Source: Aliidiomarina shirensis
GTDB taxonomy: Bacteria > Pseudomonadota > Gammaproteobacteria > Enterobacterales > Alteromonadaceae
Assembly (NCBI RefSeq): GCF_003987345.1
Contig: NZ_PIPP01000002.1
Location: forward strand, 434,001-498,000
DNA length: 64,000 nucleotides
Direction of reading: 5' to 3'
Shown here: one piece after another, positions 20,498 through 30,649 of the stretch
Numbering within the stretch: the first letter of the stretch is position 1
Layout: each line of letters begins with the position of its first letter
Made by a program: the position numbers and the translations under genes
The notes under the pieces: generated by a model
Database searches by the model: none
Told to the model about the DNA's origin: nothing
Seen by the model: only the letters and a program-made list of their open reading frames with translations

Positions 20498-21948
20498 GCT
20501 GCTTTTCCTCGCGAATGGAGTTGTAAATCTTCAGTTAAAAGAGATTCCACAATGCGTTCCATACGCGAGCTACGTGATCCTTTCACTAAAATCGTGACCT
20601 CGGACGTTTGCTGAATCAATGCCAGCAACGCCGTTACTAAACTTTCAACACTATCGAAGTGCCGACCACCATGGCCGTTAAAGATCTCGCTGGCACTTTG
20701 GCTTAAAACACCCAGGGTAAATAAGCCATCGATACCTACGGTTATTGCATGCGCACCTACCTCTTCGTGGTAAGCGCGCGCTTGCGTGCCCAATTCACCC
20801 ATATCGCCGAATACAAAAATTCGCTTACCTGGTAAGCTCGCAAGCACATCAATAGCTGCCTTAGCAGAGCCTACGTTGGCATTGTAGGTATCATCGATTA
20901 CCCGCACGCCACGGCGTGGGTTATGCACATTCATACGTCCGGGCACTGCCACCATGCCAGCGAACCCGCTTACAATCTCACTTACCGGTAGCCCAAATGA
21001 TTGGCAGATAGAAATCGCTGCCAACGCATTTTTCACGTTATGTTTACCTGGTAGTGATAACTTAACTTCGGCTACTTCACTGTCCTTCGGCCCGTTTATA
21101 TGCAAATCAAACTGTGCGCAACCATCGCTATCAAGACGAATGTTGGCGGCAGAAATATCGGCGGTTTTCGCATCTAAACCAAACGTAAGATGTTTCATAC
21201 CGGCTAAATCACGCTGCCAATGCTCGTGGAAATCTGAATCGGCATTGGTAATTGCAATACCCTCGGAAGGTAAGCCTCGAAAAATTTCACTTTTTGCTTT
21301 CGCAACACCGCAAACATCACCAAAGCCTTCTACATGGGCCGGTGCGATATTGTTAATCAGCGCCACATCGGGTTTTACTAAACTCGTGGTGTAAGCAATT
21401 TCACCACGGTGGTTCGCGCCCAACTCGAATACGCCATAAGTATGTGCATGCGTAAGCGAGAGTAGCGTTAATGGCACACCAATATCGTTGTTGAAATTCC
21501 CTTTTGTAGCCAATACTTCGCCTGATACGCTCGGCGCTTGGCGAAGAATCGCGGCAACCATTTCTTTTACCGTGGTTTTGCCACTACTACCGGTAATTGC
21601 CACACTTCGTGGCGCTACTGCCGCTTTTACCGCAGCAGCTAACATACCCAACGCCGCATGCGTATCTTCCACTAAAATCTGCGCTACCTCGCAGTCCAGC
21701 GGACGCGAGCAAATAATCGCAATAGCCCCTGCAGCCGCTACGGCTTCAGCATAATCATGGGCATCATGATTCGGGCCTTTCAGTGCTACAAACAAATCTT
21801 CTGGTTGCACTTGGCGGCTATCAATAACTACATTGCCTGTTACTAAATGCTGAGCTACGCATGAACCAGGCAGCAGGGCTTCACCACTAGAGCCTTGCAA
21901 TTTCCCATTAGTTTTTTCAGCAACCCACTCGAGCGATACCGGAATCAT
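20491..21948 (-). CDS. murF: UDP-N-acetylmuramoyl-tripeptide--D-alanyl-D-alanine ligase MurF
   Basis: Adds the D-Ala-D-Ala made by Ddl to the tripeptide precursor. It has 485 residues, slightly longer than in E. coli. ATP loop GSSGKTT, substrate segment GANHRGEI and the DDTYNAN motif are all present. Its ATG overlaps the murE TGA (ATGA). Confidence 0.97.
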   Translation of the reverse strand: MIPVSLEWVAEKTNGKLQGSSGEALLPGSCVAQHLVTGNVVIDSRQVQPEDLFVALKGPNHDAHDYAEAVAAAGAIAIICSRPLDCEVAQILVEDTHAALGMLAAAVKAAVAPRSVAITGSSGKTTVKEMVAAILRQAPSVSGEVLATKGNFNNDIGVPLTLLSLTHAHTYGVFELGANHRGEIAYTTSLVKPDVALINNIAPAHVEGFGDVCGVAKAKSEIFRGLPSEGIAITNADSDFHEHWQRDLAGMKHLTFGLDAKTADISAANIRLDSDGCAQFDLHINGPKDSEVAEVKLSLPGKHNVKNALAAISICQSFGLPVSEIVSGFAGMVAVPGRMNVHNPRRGVRVIDDTYNANVGSAKAAIDVLASLPGKRIFVFGDMGELGTQARAYHEEVGAHAITVGIDGLFTLGVLSQSASEIFNGHGGRHFDSVESLVTALLALIQQTSEVTILVKGSRSSRMERIVESLLTEDLQLHSRGKAAC

Positions 21949-23402
21949 TGGCTACCTCCAAGAATTTCAGCAACCAGCGCACGCTCATCGTAATCGTGTA
22001 CTTTGGTGCCGATAACCTGATAAGTTTCATGCCCTTTCCCTGCGCATACCACTACGTCGTTTTCGTTTGCGTTAACAATGGTTTCCCGAACCGCTTTTGC
22101 TCGGCCGGGCATAGCGGTATAAACCGAGCCATTCGGCATACCGCTAATGATGTCTTTAATAATGGTTTCGGGTGCTTCTGTACGCGGATTATCATCGGTA
22201 ACCACCGCGTGATCAGCCAAACGTGAGGCCACTTCACCCATTTGCGGGCGTTTCCCCCGATCGCGATCACCACCGCAACCGAACACACACCAAAGCTTGC
22301 CACTACAATGCCGACGCGCAGCAAGCAGCACTTGCTCAAGGGCATCAGGCGTGTGTGCATAATCCACTAACACTAATGGCTTATTCGGGGCCGTAAATGT
22401 TTCCATGCGACCTGCAACTGATTGCAACTGCGGCACTAAAGCGGCTGCGAAGGTTAAACTAAAGCCACTCGCCAGCGGGCTTAACAACGCAGCCAGTAAA
22501 TTGGCAACATTAAAATCGCCGAGCAGTGGGCTCACTACTGAAATTTGTTGTTCATGCCAGTGCAGCACCATTCTCGTGCCGCTATTGGTGTAGCTAATAT
22601 CACTTGCTACCAAGGTATTTTTCTCACCGATTTTACTGCTGTTCATGCTGTACCAATGATCATCAGCATTACCCCAAGCGGCAACGAGTGCATCATCAGC
22701 ATTTAAAATACGTACTCGAGCTGGGAAATCCGTAAACAAACGTGCTTTGGCGGCAACGTAGTTTTCCATGTTGCCATGATAATCAAGGTGATCACGCGTT
22801 ACGTTGGTGGCTATCAGCGTATCGAAATGCAGGGCTTCCACCCGTGCTTGTACCAATGCATGTGAAGAAACTTCCATCGCAACCGTTTTTGCACCTTCGG
22901 CCACAAAGCTGGCCAAACGCTGCTGCACCGTTACCGCATCCGGTGTGGTATTGGTTTCGGGTAATAATACCGGCAGCACGCCGCTACCCAATGTACCTAA
23001 TACCGCCGCGGTGGGCTCCAGAGCTTGCCATAACTGAGCAACTAAATGGCTTACCGTAGTTTTACCATTCGTGCCGGTAACACCAATAAGGCGAATTTCG
23101 CTATCCGGTTGTTGATAGAAGCGGCCCGCAATGTGCGAAATCTCGGTGGCCAAATTAGGCACACCAATCAGCGGCACACCTTCAAGCTCGCCATGTGTCC
23201 ACTGATCCATATCAGCCAACACCACGCTCGCGCCAGCAGCTATTGCCGGCTGAATATAATCTCGGCCATCAACTTCAGCTCCAGGAACGGCAATAAACGC
23301 ATCGCCTGTGGCTATTTTACGGCTATCGAGTTTTAACCCACTGATTTCTAAATCCGGCAATGGAAATGGGCAATCAGGAAGTAGTGCAGCCAATAACATC
23401 AT
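21945..23402 (-). CDS. murE: UDP-MurNAc-L-Ala-D-Glu:meso-diaminopimelate ligase MurE
   Basis: Adds the third residue of the stem peptide. It has 485 residues and ATP loop GTNGKTT. The DNPRTE motif near residue 400 is the signature of meso-diaminopimelate rather than lysine specificity, so this cell has DAP-type peptidoglycan. Two adjacent ATG codons (23402 and 23399) follow GGAGGT; the first overlaps the ftsI TGA. Confidence 0.98.
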   Translation of the reverse strand: MMLLAALLPDCPFPLPDLEISGLKLDSRKIATGDAFIAVPGAEVDGRDYIQPAIAAGASVVLADMDQWTHGELEGVPLIGVPNLATEISHIAGRFYQQPDSEIRLIGVTGTNGKTTVSHLVAQLWQALEPTAAVLGTLGSGVLPVLLPETNTTPDAVTVQQRLASFVAEGAKTVAMEVSSHALVQARVEALHFDTLIATNVTRDHLDYHGNMENYVAAKARLFTDFPARVRILNADDALVAAWGNADDHWYSMNSSKIGEKNTLVASDISYTNSGTRMVLHWHEQQISVVSPLLGDFNVANLLAALLSPLASGFSLTFAAALVPQLQSVAGRMETFTAPNKPLVLVDYAHTPDALEQVLLAARRHCSGKLWCVFGCGGDRDRGKRPQMGEVASRLADHAVVTDDNPRTEAPETIIKDIISGMPNGSVYTAMPGRAKAVRETIVNANENDVVVCAGKGHETYQVIGTKVHDYDERALVAEILGGSQ

Positions 23403-25132
23403 TGCGCACCTCCAAATCCTGCTACGCGTAACTCACGTCCATTCAAGTTATCTGGCGCCACATTTAAAATACGCATGGTTTCTTCCGCGATAGCTGAAAA
23501 TACGGGCGCTGCCACGGTACCGCCGTGATAGCTATCACCCGCCGGCTCATTAATCATCACCGCTATCGCAACACGTGGCCGGCTCGCTGGTAAAACGCCA
23601 GCGAATAAACCTACATATTCATCGCCATAGCCGCCAGCAACAGCTTTACGGGTGGTGCCGGTTTTACCCGCAACACGATAACCCGAAACGCGAGCTCGGC
23701 TGCCTGTAGCATCTTCACCCGTTACCGCTTCCATCAGTTCCAATACTTGCCGTGAGATCTCACGACTGAATACTTGCCGGCCTTGGTGCGGCTCTTCCAG
23801 CTTCAAAATTGATAATGGTTGGCGGTTGCCACCATTGCCAAGAATGGCATACATTTGGGCCAGTTGTAGGGTGGTAACGCTAATACCATAACCGTATGAA
23901 AGCGCTGCCACTTCAAAATCCGACCAGCGATTCCGGTGCTGGAACATGCCCATGCTTTCGCCTAGCATATTGATACCTGTATCTGAACCAAATCCAGCCA
24001 TGCTGTATAGATCAAGGAAATCTTCAAGTTCGAGATCAAGTGCGAGCTGTGATGTACCTACGTTACTTGAATGTGCAAGAACACCCGATAAATCGAGTTC
24101 ACCGTAATTCCGCGCATCCTGCACACGGCGGCCACCAACGCGCATCCAGCCTGGGCTAGTATTTAACACGCTATCCGCGGTTACTGAACCGGAAGCAAGT
24201 GCACCTAAAATAACTAAAGGTTTCACCGTAGAACCCGGTTCAAAGCTATCAGTGATCGCCCGGTTGCGCATTTGGTGTGCTTGCACGCCGGTACGATTGT
24301 TCGGGTTGTATGAAGGGTTGTTGACCATGGCTAATACTTCGCCTGTTTGTACGTCTACCACTACCACAGAACCTGAACTCGCTTGGTGGTAACGCACAGC
24401 TTTCGCTAATTCCCGGTATGCCACTGATTGAATACGTTGATCGATACTCAATGTTAAGTTTTGCGGTTGTTCTGAAGCCGTTATTTCTAACTCTTCGATA
24501 AGGCGGCCTTGGCCATCTTTGCGGTAGCGGCGTTGCCCTGGCGTACCCGTTAATAATTCGTTGTAAACCGATTCCACGCCATCTAAACCTTCCGCATCAA
24601 TGTTTGTGATGCCCACAACATGTGCGGTAATCTCACCGCCCGGATAAAAGCGCCGTGATTCCTCTTTCAAACCTACTCCTGGAATACGTAAATCGCGGAT
24701 ATAATTCGCTACCGCTGGGGTAATCATGCGCTCAAGATACACAAAACGGCGTTCTGGATTTTCAACTTTACTTAATAATTGCTCTGGCGTGGTGTTCAAC
24801 ACATCCGCCATGGCCTGCCAACGGCGCGTGTCTTCATAGCCGCCTCGGTCATGCACAACCTTAGGATCGGCCCAAATAGTATGTACCGGTACACTCACGG
24901 CTAACTCAACGCCATTACGATCAGTGATATTGCCACGCTGAACCCGATCTTGAGCAACTCGAATTGAGCGCAAATCACCTTCATAGCGCAACCGGTCGGG
25001 CTCAATCACTTGAATATAAGCTGCGCGTGCAACCAACGAAACAAAACCTAAACAAATGCACACCAACAAGAACATAAAACGCCCTGGTAGTGGTTCCGGC
25101 CGGAGTATTTTTTCATTGCGTTTTACCGCCAT
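23399..25132 (-). CDS. ftsI: Septal transpeptidase FtsI (penicillin-binding protein 3)
   Basis: Class B PBP that cross-links septal peptidoglycan with FtsW. It has 577 residues: cytoplasmic tail, one membrane anchor (about 20-40), a pedestal domain with RGNITDRNG, and a transpeptidase domain. The active-site motifs are S301-T-V-K304, S355-S-N357 and K490-T-G-T493. It overlaps the end of ftsL by 10 nt. Confidence 0.98.
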   Translation of the reverse strand: MAVKRNEKILRPEPLPGRFMFLLVCICLGFVSLVARAAYIQVIEPDRLRYEGDLRSIRVAQDRVQRGNITDRNGVELAVSVPVHTIWADPKVVHDRGGYEDTRRWQAMADVLNTTPEQLLSKVENPERRFVYLERMITPAVANYIRDLRIPGVGLKEESRRFYPGGEITAHVVGITNIDAEGLDGVESVYNELLTGTPGQRRYRKDGQGRLIEELEITASEQPQNLTLSIDQRIQSVAYRELAKAVRYHQASSGSVVVVDVQTGEVLAMVNNPSYNPNNRTGVQAHQMRNRAITDSFEPGSTVKPLVILGALASGSVTADSVLNTSPGWMRVGGRRVQDARNYGELDLSGVLAHSSNVGTSQLALDLELEDFLDLYSMAGFGSDTGINMLGESMGMFQHRNRWSDFEVAALSYGYGISVTTLQLAQMYAILGNGGNRQPLSILKLEEPHQGRQVFSREISRQVLELMEAVTGEDATGSRARVSGYRVAGKTGTTRKAVAGGYGDEYVGLFAGVLPASRPRVAIAVMINEPAGDSYHGGTVAAPVFSAIAEETMRILNVAPDNLNGRELRVAGFGGAQ

Positions 25133-25458
25133 GGTACTAATACCTCCTGCTCGTCGGTGGGCCGCTGCATACCGAGCTCTCGCTGCGCTAGCGATTCAAT
25201 GCGGTTATGCGAACTTAACGTTGTTTGCTCAATCACTAAGTGCCGATATTCAACATCGATTGCATCACGGTGCTTCAATAACTCCTCGCGTTCTGCAATC
25301 AACTCACGATTTAAATGGGTGAGATAAACCGTTAATAAAGCGCTCCCTAAAGCCAATACGAGCCACACCAATAGACCACGATACTGCTTGATATCCGCAA
25401 GGATAATCTGCAGTAAAGCTTGGTGAGCATCAAAGCGCTTTAAATCGAGCTTTTTCAT
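25123..25458 (-). CDS. ftsL: Cell division protein FtsL
   Basis: Small bitopic division protein that forms the FtsQLB complex and activates FtsWI. It has 111 residues: cytoplasmic part, a membrane helix near 30-49 and a periplasmic coiled coil (about 50-95) with heptad leucines and isoleucines. Recognised mainly by size, topology and its place between rsmH and ftsI. Confidence 0.93.
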   Translation of the reverse strand: MKKLDLKRFDAHQALLQIILADIKQYRGLLVWLVLALGSALLTVYLTHLNRELIAEREELLKHRDAIDVEYRHLVIEQTTLSSHNRIESLAQRELGMQRPTDEQEVLVPWR

Positions 25459-25460
25459 AA

Positions 25461-26414
25461 TTACGCCTCATCCCCATGGGATAAACGTTCGGCTATACGC
25501 AACACACTACTGCGTGCGCGTGGATTCTCATTTAGCTCCGCTTGGCTTGGTTTAATCGCCTTACCAATTGATACCAAGGTGCGGTTATCTTCAATTTGAT
25601 CTTCTGTTAACGGCAAGCCTGCTGGTACTTGCGCACGACGACTCTGTTCACGAATAAATTGTTTCGCAATGCGGTCTTCTAAGCTGTGAAAGCTAATCAC
25701 CGCTAAGCGGCCCCCTGGCATTAACGCATCGAGCGCAGCCACAAGTGCTTCGCGCACTTCATCTAGTTCGCTATTTACATGAATCCGAATCGCTTGAAAC
25801 ACCCGCGTTGCTGGGTGCTTATGTTTTTCTCGGCTCGGATTCACTTTGGCAATTAAGTTCGCCAGCTGCGAGGTACGCGTAAATTGGTTATCTTGACGAT
25901 ATTCAATAATTGCGCGCGCAATACGCGCAGCATATTTCTCTTCACCATAAGTGCGGAACACATAGCAAAGCGCATCCATATCAGCATGCGCCAACCACTC
26001 AGCTGCCGATTCCCCCGTTGAAGGGTCCATCCGCATATCTAAGGGGCCATCACGCATGAAGCTAAAACCTCGATCGGCATCATCTAACTGTGGGGAAGAA
26101 ACGCCTAGATCGAATAAAATTCCGGCCACGCGGCCGTTGAGTTGCTGCGCTGCGATAATCTCAGCGAGTTTTGAGAAAGGAGTGTGGAAAAACTGAAAAC
26201 GTGGATCATTAGAAAGGGCTTCAGCCGCCTTCGCCGCGGTGGGATCGCGATCAAAAGCAATAAGTTTACCGGCTGGTCCTAATTCTTTCAGGATAGCTCG
26301 GCTATGACCGCCGCGCCCGAAGGTCGCGTCGATGTATATTTGGTCCGGTTGGATCGCTAACGCTGTAATCGACTCGGTTAGCAACACCGGTACGTGAAGC
26401 GGTGTATGCATCAT
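25461..26414 (-). CDS. rsmH: 16S rRNA (cytosine-1402-N4)-methyltransferase RsmH
   Basis: SAM-dependent enzyme (formerly MraW) that modifies C1402 in the ribosomal P-site. It has 317 residues. The N-terminal HVPVLLTE, the SAM loop [10 protein letters not shown], the [11 protein letters not shown] catalytic segment and FHSLEDR are all typical. Its first ATG shares a base with the mraZ stop (TAATG). Confidence 0.97.
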   Translation of the reverse strand: MMHTPLHVPVLLTESITALAIQPDQIYIDATFGRGGHSRAILKELGPAGKLIAFDRDPTAAKAAEALSNDPRFQFFHTPFSKLAEIIAAQQLNGRVAGILFDLGVSSPQLDDADRGFSFMRDGPLDMRMDPSTGESAAEWLAHADMDALCYVFRTYGEEKYAARIARAIIEYRQDNQFTRTSQLANLIAKVNPSREKHKHPATRVFQAIRIHVNSELDEVREALVAALDALMPGGRLAVISFHSLEDRIAKQFIREQSRRAQVPAGLPLTEDQIEDNRTLVSIGKAIKPSQAELNENPRARSSVLRIAERLSHGDEA

Positions 26415-26872
26415 TATAATGAGAAATCTTGTAGTCGATCAGTTAATGTAAAATCGCCAGCCTGTTCTGCAGCAATATCTTCCGCAACTTGCTGCTGCCA
26501 TACTTCTTCATCCCAAATCTCAAACTTGTTCAACTGACCCACAAGCATCAGCTTCTTAGTGAGGTTCGCGAATTGACGCAATGGCGGCGCAATCAGGAGA
26601 CGACCGTTTTTATCCATATCGCAATCTTCTGCATAGCCGAGCAACAAACGTTGCAAACGGCGTTCTACTGGGTTCATTGAGGAAAGGCTTGCTAACTTTT
26701 GTTCAATCACTTGCCACTCGGGAAGCGGGTATAGCAAAAGGCATGGCTGCTTGTTATCAACAGTGCAGACCATTTTACCTTCGCAATCCAACGACAAAAG
26801 GTTACGATACCGCGCTGGTATCGCAAGGCGACCTTTGTCATCAAGACTTATACTCGTTGCTCCACGAAACAT
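26414..26872 (-). CDS. mraZ: Transcriptional regulator MraZ
   Basis: AbrB-fold DNA-binding protein that forms ring-shaped oligomers and represses its own dcw operon in E. coli. It has 152 residues with two SpoVT/AbrB-like repeats; each carries the DxxGRLxIP pattern ([13 protein letters not shown] near 11 and [13 protein letters not shown] near 90). First gene of the cluster; its probable operator repeats are found just upstream. Confidence 0.96.
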   Translation of the reverse strand: MFRGATSISLDDKGRLAIPARYRNLLSLDCEGKMVCTVDNKQPCLLLYPLPEWQVIEQKLASLSSMNPVERRLQRLLLGYAEDCDMDKNGRLLIAPPLRQFANLTKKLMLVGQLNKFEIWDEEVWQQQVAEDIAAEQAGDFTLTDRLQDFSL

Positions 26873-26898
26873 AGTTTTTTAGCGGGATCACAGAATGA

Positions 26899-26923
26899 TC
26901 CACTTCTCTCCACTTTTCCCCAC
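26899..26923 (-). promoter_or_regulatory. MraZ operator: three GTGG(G/A) repeats at 10-bp spacing
   Basis: On the reverse strand, GTGGG (26923-26919), GTGGA (26913-26909) and GTGGA (26903-26899) recur every 10 bp between the -10 box and the mraZ start. E. coli MraZ binds three TGGGN repeats with 5-nt spacers in the same place, so this is very probably the autoregulatory operator. Confidence 0.8.
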
Positions 26924-26931
26924 AATGATAC

Positions 26932-26961
26932 AGTCTAGGTGTCACTCTGATCCCCTGTCAA
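26932..26961 (-). promoter_or_regulatory. Promoter of the dcw operon (Pmra)
   Basis: On the reverse strand, a perfect TTGACA (26961-26956), an 18-nt spacer and TAGACT (26937-26932). Predicted transcription starts near 26925, at the edge of the MraZ repeats, which fits repression by MraZ. Confidence 0.75.
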
Positions 26962-27065
26962 GGAAAAATACGTTAAGATTTATACAATGACGGTTTACTT
27001 TTTTACTTGCGCATTTCATTACTTTCGTTAACTATTTGTTTAATAATTAAACGAGGGGTTAAAAC

Positions 27066-29213
27066 GTGCGCGCTAAGGTGTGGATTTTCGGTGTAAGCAT
27101 TGCTGTTTTTTTATGTAGCGAATTAGTGGTTGCCCGCATTGTATCTGCTGATCGCGCCAGTGTTGTGGAAACGAACCGCTATGTTGGGCTTGAGCAATTA
27201 TCAACGGTGCGAGCACGCTTAGAAGGTTTGTTACAAGCGAACCTGATTGCTATTCGGCAACTTCGCACCGAACTCACCTTGAATCCAGACATTGAAGAAG
27301 AACGTTTTCGAAGAATTTCTTCGAGCTTACTCACCGCCGAACTTCATATTCTCCATCTTGCAGTGGGAAAAAATTATCGAATTGCTATGATTTATCCACT
27401 CGAGGGTAACGAGAGTGCCATGGGGTTCGATTATCGTAGTCAGCCCGATCAACTAAATTCGTTAATGGCGGCCATCGATACTGGCGAAATCACGATTAAC
27501 GGGCCTGTGCCTTTAGTTCAAGGCGGCGAAGCGCTCATTGCCCGAGTTCCGGTTCCGAATGGTGAGAACCCAGCGCACCTCATTATTTCGCAAGTGATCA
27601 ATCATGAAAAATTATTTAGAGATGCAGGGCTCGGCGAGCATCCGTTTTTAGAAATTGGTTTGCGTGGCCGTGATGGTGAAGGCTTAGCCGGTGATGTAAT
27701 TTTTGGTGACGAGCAATTATGGCAAAGCGATCCGATAACTCAAGACGTGCTTTTACCAACCGGTTCCTGGGTGCTAGCTGCAGCTCCTGCCAACGGCACT
27801 TGGATTCCGGACGATTACCCATCCGCCACATCGTGGCTGGTAGGTACGTTGGTATCGCTGTTGTTAGCTGTGTTAACCGGCATGATTCTGTTAAATCAAC
27901 ATCGGTTACGTGAAGCATTCAGCTTAATTACCCGGCAAGCACGCTTTGATACCCTCACTGAGTTGCCAAATCGTCACTATTTTCAAGAACAGTTAACCAA
28001 CTACTTGCATGGTTGTGAACGCCGTCGTGAAAAGTGTGCACTATTGTTTATCGATCTCGATCATTTCAAAGAAGTAAACGATGCACTAGGACACGCAGCG
28101 GGTGACGAACTATTAGTAACCATCGCTAACCGGTTGCGAGCTTCCTTGCGAAAAGACGATATTGTTGCTCGGCTCGGCGGGGATGAATTCGTAGTGGTAA
28201 TGAAAAACATTACCGAGGCAATGCATGCCCAGATTCAAGCGCAGAAATTACAACAGCATATTCACGAGCCAGTAACACTTGGAAATCAAGATGTAATTGT
28301 GAATTCCTCGATTGGTATTGCTATCTATCCGGGCGACGGTGAAAACGTAAATGAGCTCCTGAAAGCCGCTGATTTAGCGATGTATAACGCAAAAAATACA
28401 GGCAGGGGCACAACATCGTTCTTTAATGCGGAATTACGAGAGCAAGCGGCCTCCCACATAGAATTGCATCATGCAATTATGTTGGGATTAAAAAATGGTG
28501 AGTTTTTCATCGATTATCAGCCGGTCGTGAACTCCAAAGATGGCAGCTTACATAGTGTTGAAGCCTTGGTACGTTGGCAACATCCGCAGCATGGATTAAT
28601 GCCCCCGAAAGCCTTTATACCGATAGCCGAGAAAAGTGGTGCCATTCGTGAGTTAGGTAATTTTGTACTTAACCAAACTTGTTTAGATATTCCTAAGCTT
28701 CGGAAAGCCAATATTATGGGCCGCGTAGCCGTGAATTTCTCCTCGCATCAGTTTTACGATCAAATGGCAGTTGATACTTGGTTTGAAATTTTAGCCAAGC
28801 ACGAGATATCCCCTGATAATTTCACCTTTGAAATTACAGAATCAATGCTATTACCGGACCGCGAGCGGCAGCGCGATCTGTTACTCAGCATCCATCATAA
28901 GGGTATACAACTAGCTATTGATGATTTTGGTACCGGTTACTCCTCTACCAGCTATTTACAACATTTCCCGGTTTCCATGCTGAAAATCGATAAGAGTTTT
29001 GTTGATAGAGTGCCAGAAGACAAACACCAAACAGCGTTGCTTACTGCGCTAATCCATATGGCGCGAGCACTAGAAATTGATGTTGTAGCTGAAGGTGTGG
29101 AGCAAGTGAATCAAGTAGAGTTTTTGAACAAACACTGTGCTGATTTAATTCAAGGTTTCTATTTTGCCCGGCCAATGCCTATCGCGGCGCTTGTTGAGCG
29201 CTACGGACAATAA
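27066..29213 (+). CDS. Membrane GGDEF-EAL protein (cyclic-di-GMP synthesis/hydrolysis)
   Basis: A 715-residue bitopic signalling protein. A membrane helix (about 5-25), a periplasmic CHASE-like sensor region (about 30-250) and a second helix (255-277) are followed by GGDEF (about 290-445) and EAL (about 460-710) domains. GGDEF is intact at 371-375, with an RxxD inhibitory site at 362-365. The EAL domain keeps Glu499 (EAL), ITES, DDFGTGYS (619-626), the LKIDKSF lysine and VAEGVE, so both activities are possible. The start is GTG after GAGGGG. It is divergent from mraZ. The ligand and net direction of activity cannot be read from the sequence. Confidence 0.9.
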   Translation: MRAKVWIFGVSIAVFLCSELVVARIVSADRASVVETNRYVGLEQLSTVRARLEGLLQANLIAIRQLRTELTLNPDIEEERFRRISSSLLTAELHILHLAVGKNYRIAMIYPLEGNESAMGFDYRSQPDQLNSLMAAIDTGEITINGPVPLVQGGEALIARVPVPNGENPAHLIISQVINHEKLFRDAGLGEHPFLEIGLRGRDGEGLAGDVIFGDEQLWQSDPITQDVLLPTGSWVLAAAPANGTWIPDDYPSATSWLVGTLVSLLLAVLTGMILLNQHRLREAFSLITRQARFDTLTELPNRHYFQEQLTNYLHGCERRREKCALLFIDLDHFKEVNDALGHAAGDELLVTIANRLRASLRKDDIVARLGGDEFVVVMKNITEAMHAQIQAQKLQQHIHEPVTLGNQDVIVNSSIGIAIYPGDGENVNELLKAADLAMYNAKNTGRGTTSFFNAELREQAASHIELHHAIMLGLKNGEFFIDYQPVVNSKDGSLHSVEALVRWQHPQHGLMPPKAFIPIAEKSGAIRELGNFVLNQTCLDIPKLRKANIMGRVAVNFSSHQFYDQMAVDTWFEILAKHEISPDNFTFEITESMLLPDRERQRDLLLSIHHKGIQLAIDDFGTGYSSTSYLQHFPVSMLKIDKSFVDRVPEDKHQTALLTALIHMARALEIDVVAEGVEQVNQVEFLNKHCADLIQGFYFARPMPIAALVERYGQ

Positions 29214-29230
29214 ACCTCCGAAGCTAAAAA

Positions 29231-29265
29231 GTTAATGCCGCGAGCGTTAAACGCATCGCGGCATT
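29231..29265 (-). terminator. Terminator of rnpB
   Basis: Inverted repeat TAATGCCGCGA (29233-29243) / TCGCGGCATTA (29255-29265) with an inner GCGTT/AACGC. On the reverse strand it is followed by CTTTTTAG. It lies between the GGDEF-EAL gene and rnpB and may also stop the forward transcript. Confidence 0.8.
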
Positions 29266-29282
29266 AGTAACCACAGAATTTG

Positions 29283-29664
<382 letters not shown>

Positions 29665-29668
29665 CGGG

Positions 29669-29674
29669 AGTATA
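29669..29674 (-). promoter_or_regulatory. Probable -10 element of rnpB
   Basis: TATACT on the reverse strand, 5-6 nt before the RNase P RNA 5' end and followed by a GC-rich CCCGC discriminator. No convincing -35 hexamer stands at 16-18 nt (best TTTCCC). Confidence 0.5.
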
Positions 29675-29736
29675 CCGCAGTGTCGTTACCGGGGAAAGGA
29701 ATAAGGCATGTTACCTAAGCGCAATACCGGGCCTTA

Positions 29737-30561
29737 TTAAAGCGTGTGCTTATATAAATCATTTGCCCTTAAATGGTAATGGCTAGCTACTATTTTAGCG
29801 GCTTTTTTCGGCGGTAATTCTGCGCTCAAAAGGCTTAGTAGCTGCAAAGCTTCCGCTGGAATATTGTGATCATTCGCGGGTGCTCCCGCAATCATTAGCA
29901 CTATTTCGCCGCGTTGTTGATTCGCATCGGCGGCAACCTTTTCGAGTACTTCAGCTACCGTACCACTTAGGTAGGTTTCAAACTGTTTCGTGATCTCGCG
30001 GCCAATCACTACTTGCCGTTCGGGTCCGAACGCGTCCAATACAGCCGTTAAGGTATCAAGAATTCGCCGCGGCGCTTCATAAAACACCATGGTGGCGGTT
30101 TCATCTTGCAAAGCTTCCAAGGCGCTCAAGCGAGCCTGTTGTTTGGGCGATAGAAAACCACAAAATAGAAATCTATCGGTGGGCAAGCCTGAGGCTGATA
30201 ATGCTGTAATAGCTGCGCATGCCCCGGGTAATGCAACCACTGGCACGCCAGCACTCCGGCAAGCGTTTACTAACGGGTAACCAGGATCACTAATTAACGG
30301 TGTGCCCGCATCACTAATCAATGCAATACTTTGCCCTTCTTGAATGCGTTGCACAATGGCTTCAGATTTTTGCCGTTCGTTATGTTCGTGCACCGCCCAC
30401 AACTTGCTTTCAATCCCAAAGTGATTGAGTAACACACCACTATGCCGAGTATCTTCCGCTGCGATAACATCAACACTGCGAAGAACCTCTAACGCCCGTA
30501 ACGTGATATCATTTAAGTTGCCAATCGGCGTTGGCACGATATATAGGGTTCCGGTTTTCAT
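29737..30561 (-). CDS. rsmI: 16S rRNA (cytidine-1402-2'-O)-methyltransferase RsmI
   Basis: Methylates the ribose of C1402, the same base modified by RsmH. It has 274 residues of the tetrapyrrole-methylase fold: N-terminal LYIVPTPIGNL, AAEDTRHS, the SDAGTPLISDPG loop and FYEAPRR are all diagnostic. It is divergent from lpoA, 88 nt away, so the two probably have promoters in this gap. Confidence 0.96.
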   Translation of the reverse strand: MKTGTLYIVPTPIGNLNDITLRALEVLRSVDVIAAEDTRHSGVLLNHFGIESKLWAVHEHNERQKSEAIVQRIQEGQSIALISDAGTPLISDPGYPLVNACRSAGVPVVALPGACAAITALSASGLPTDRFLFCGFLSPKQQARLSALEALQDETATMVFYEAPRRILDTLTAVLDAFGPERQVVIGREITKQFETYLSGTVAEVLEKVAADANQQRGEIVLMIAGAPANDHNIPAEALQLLSLLSAELPPKKAAKIVASHYHLRANDLYKHTL

Positions 30562-30649
30562 TTTTCGCTCTCTTTACGCAGTTGTATGGCAGCGATATTT
30601 GTTTCACTGCGAATCGCAGTTTATAGTAGAGCATCGCTCGTTAGATGAG

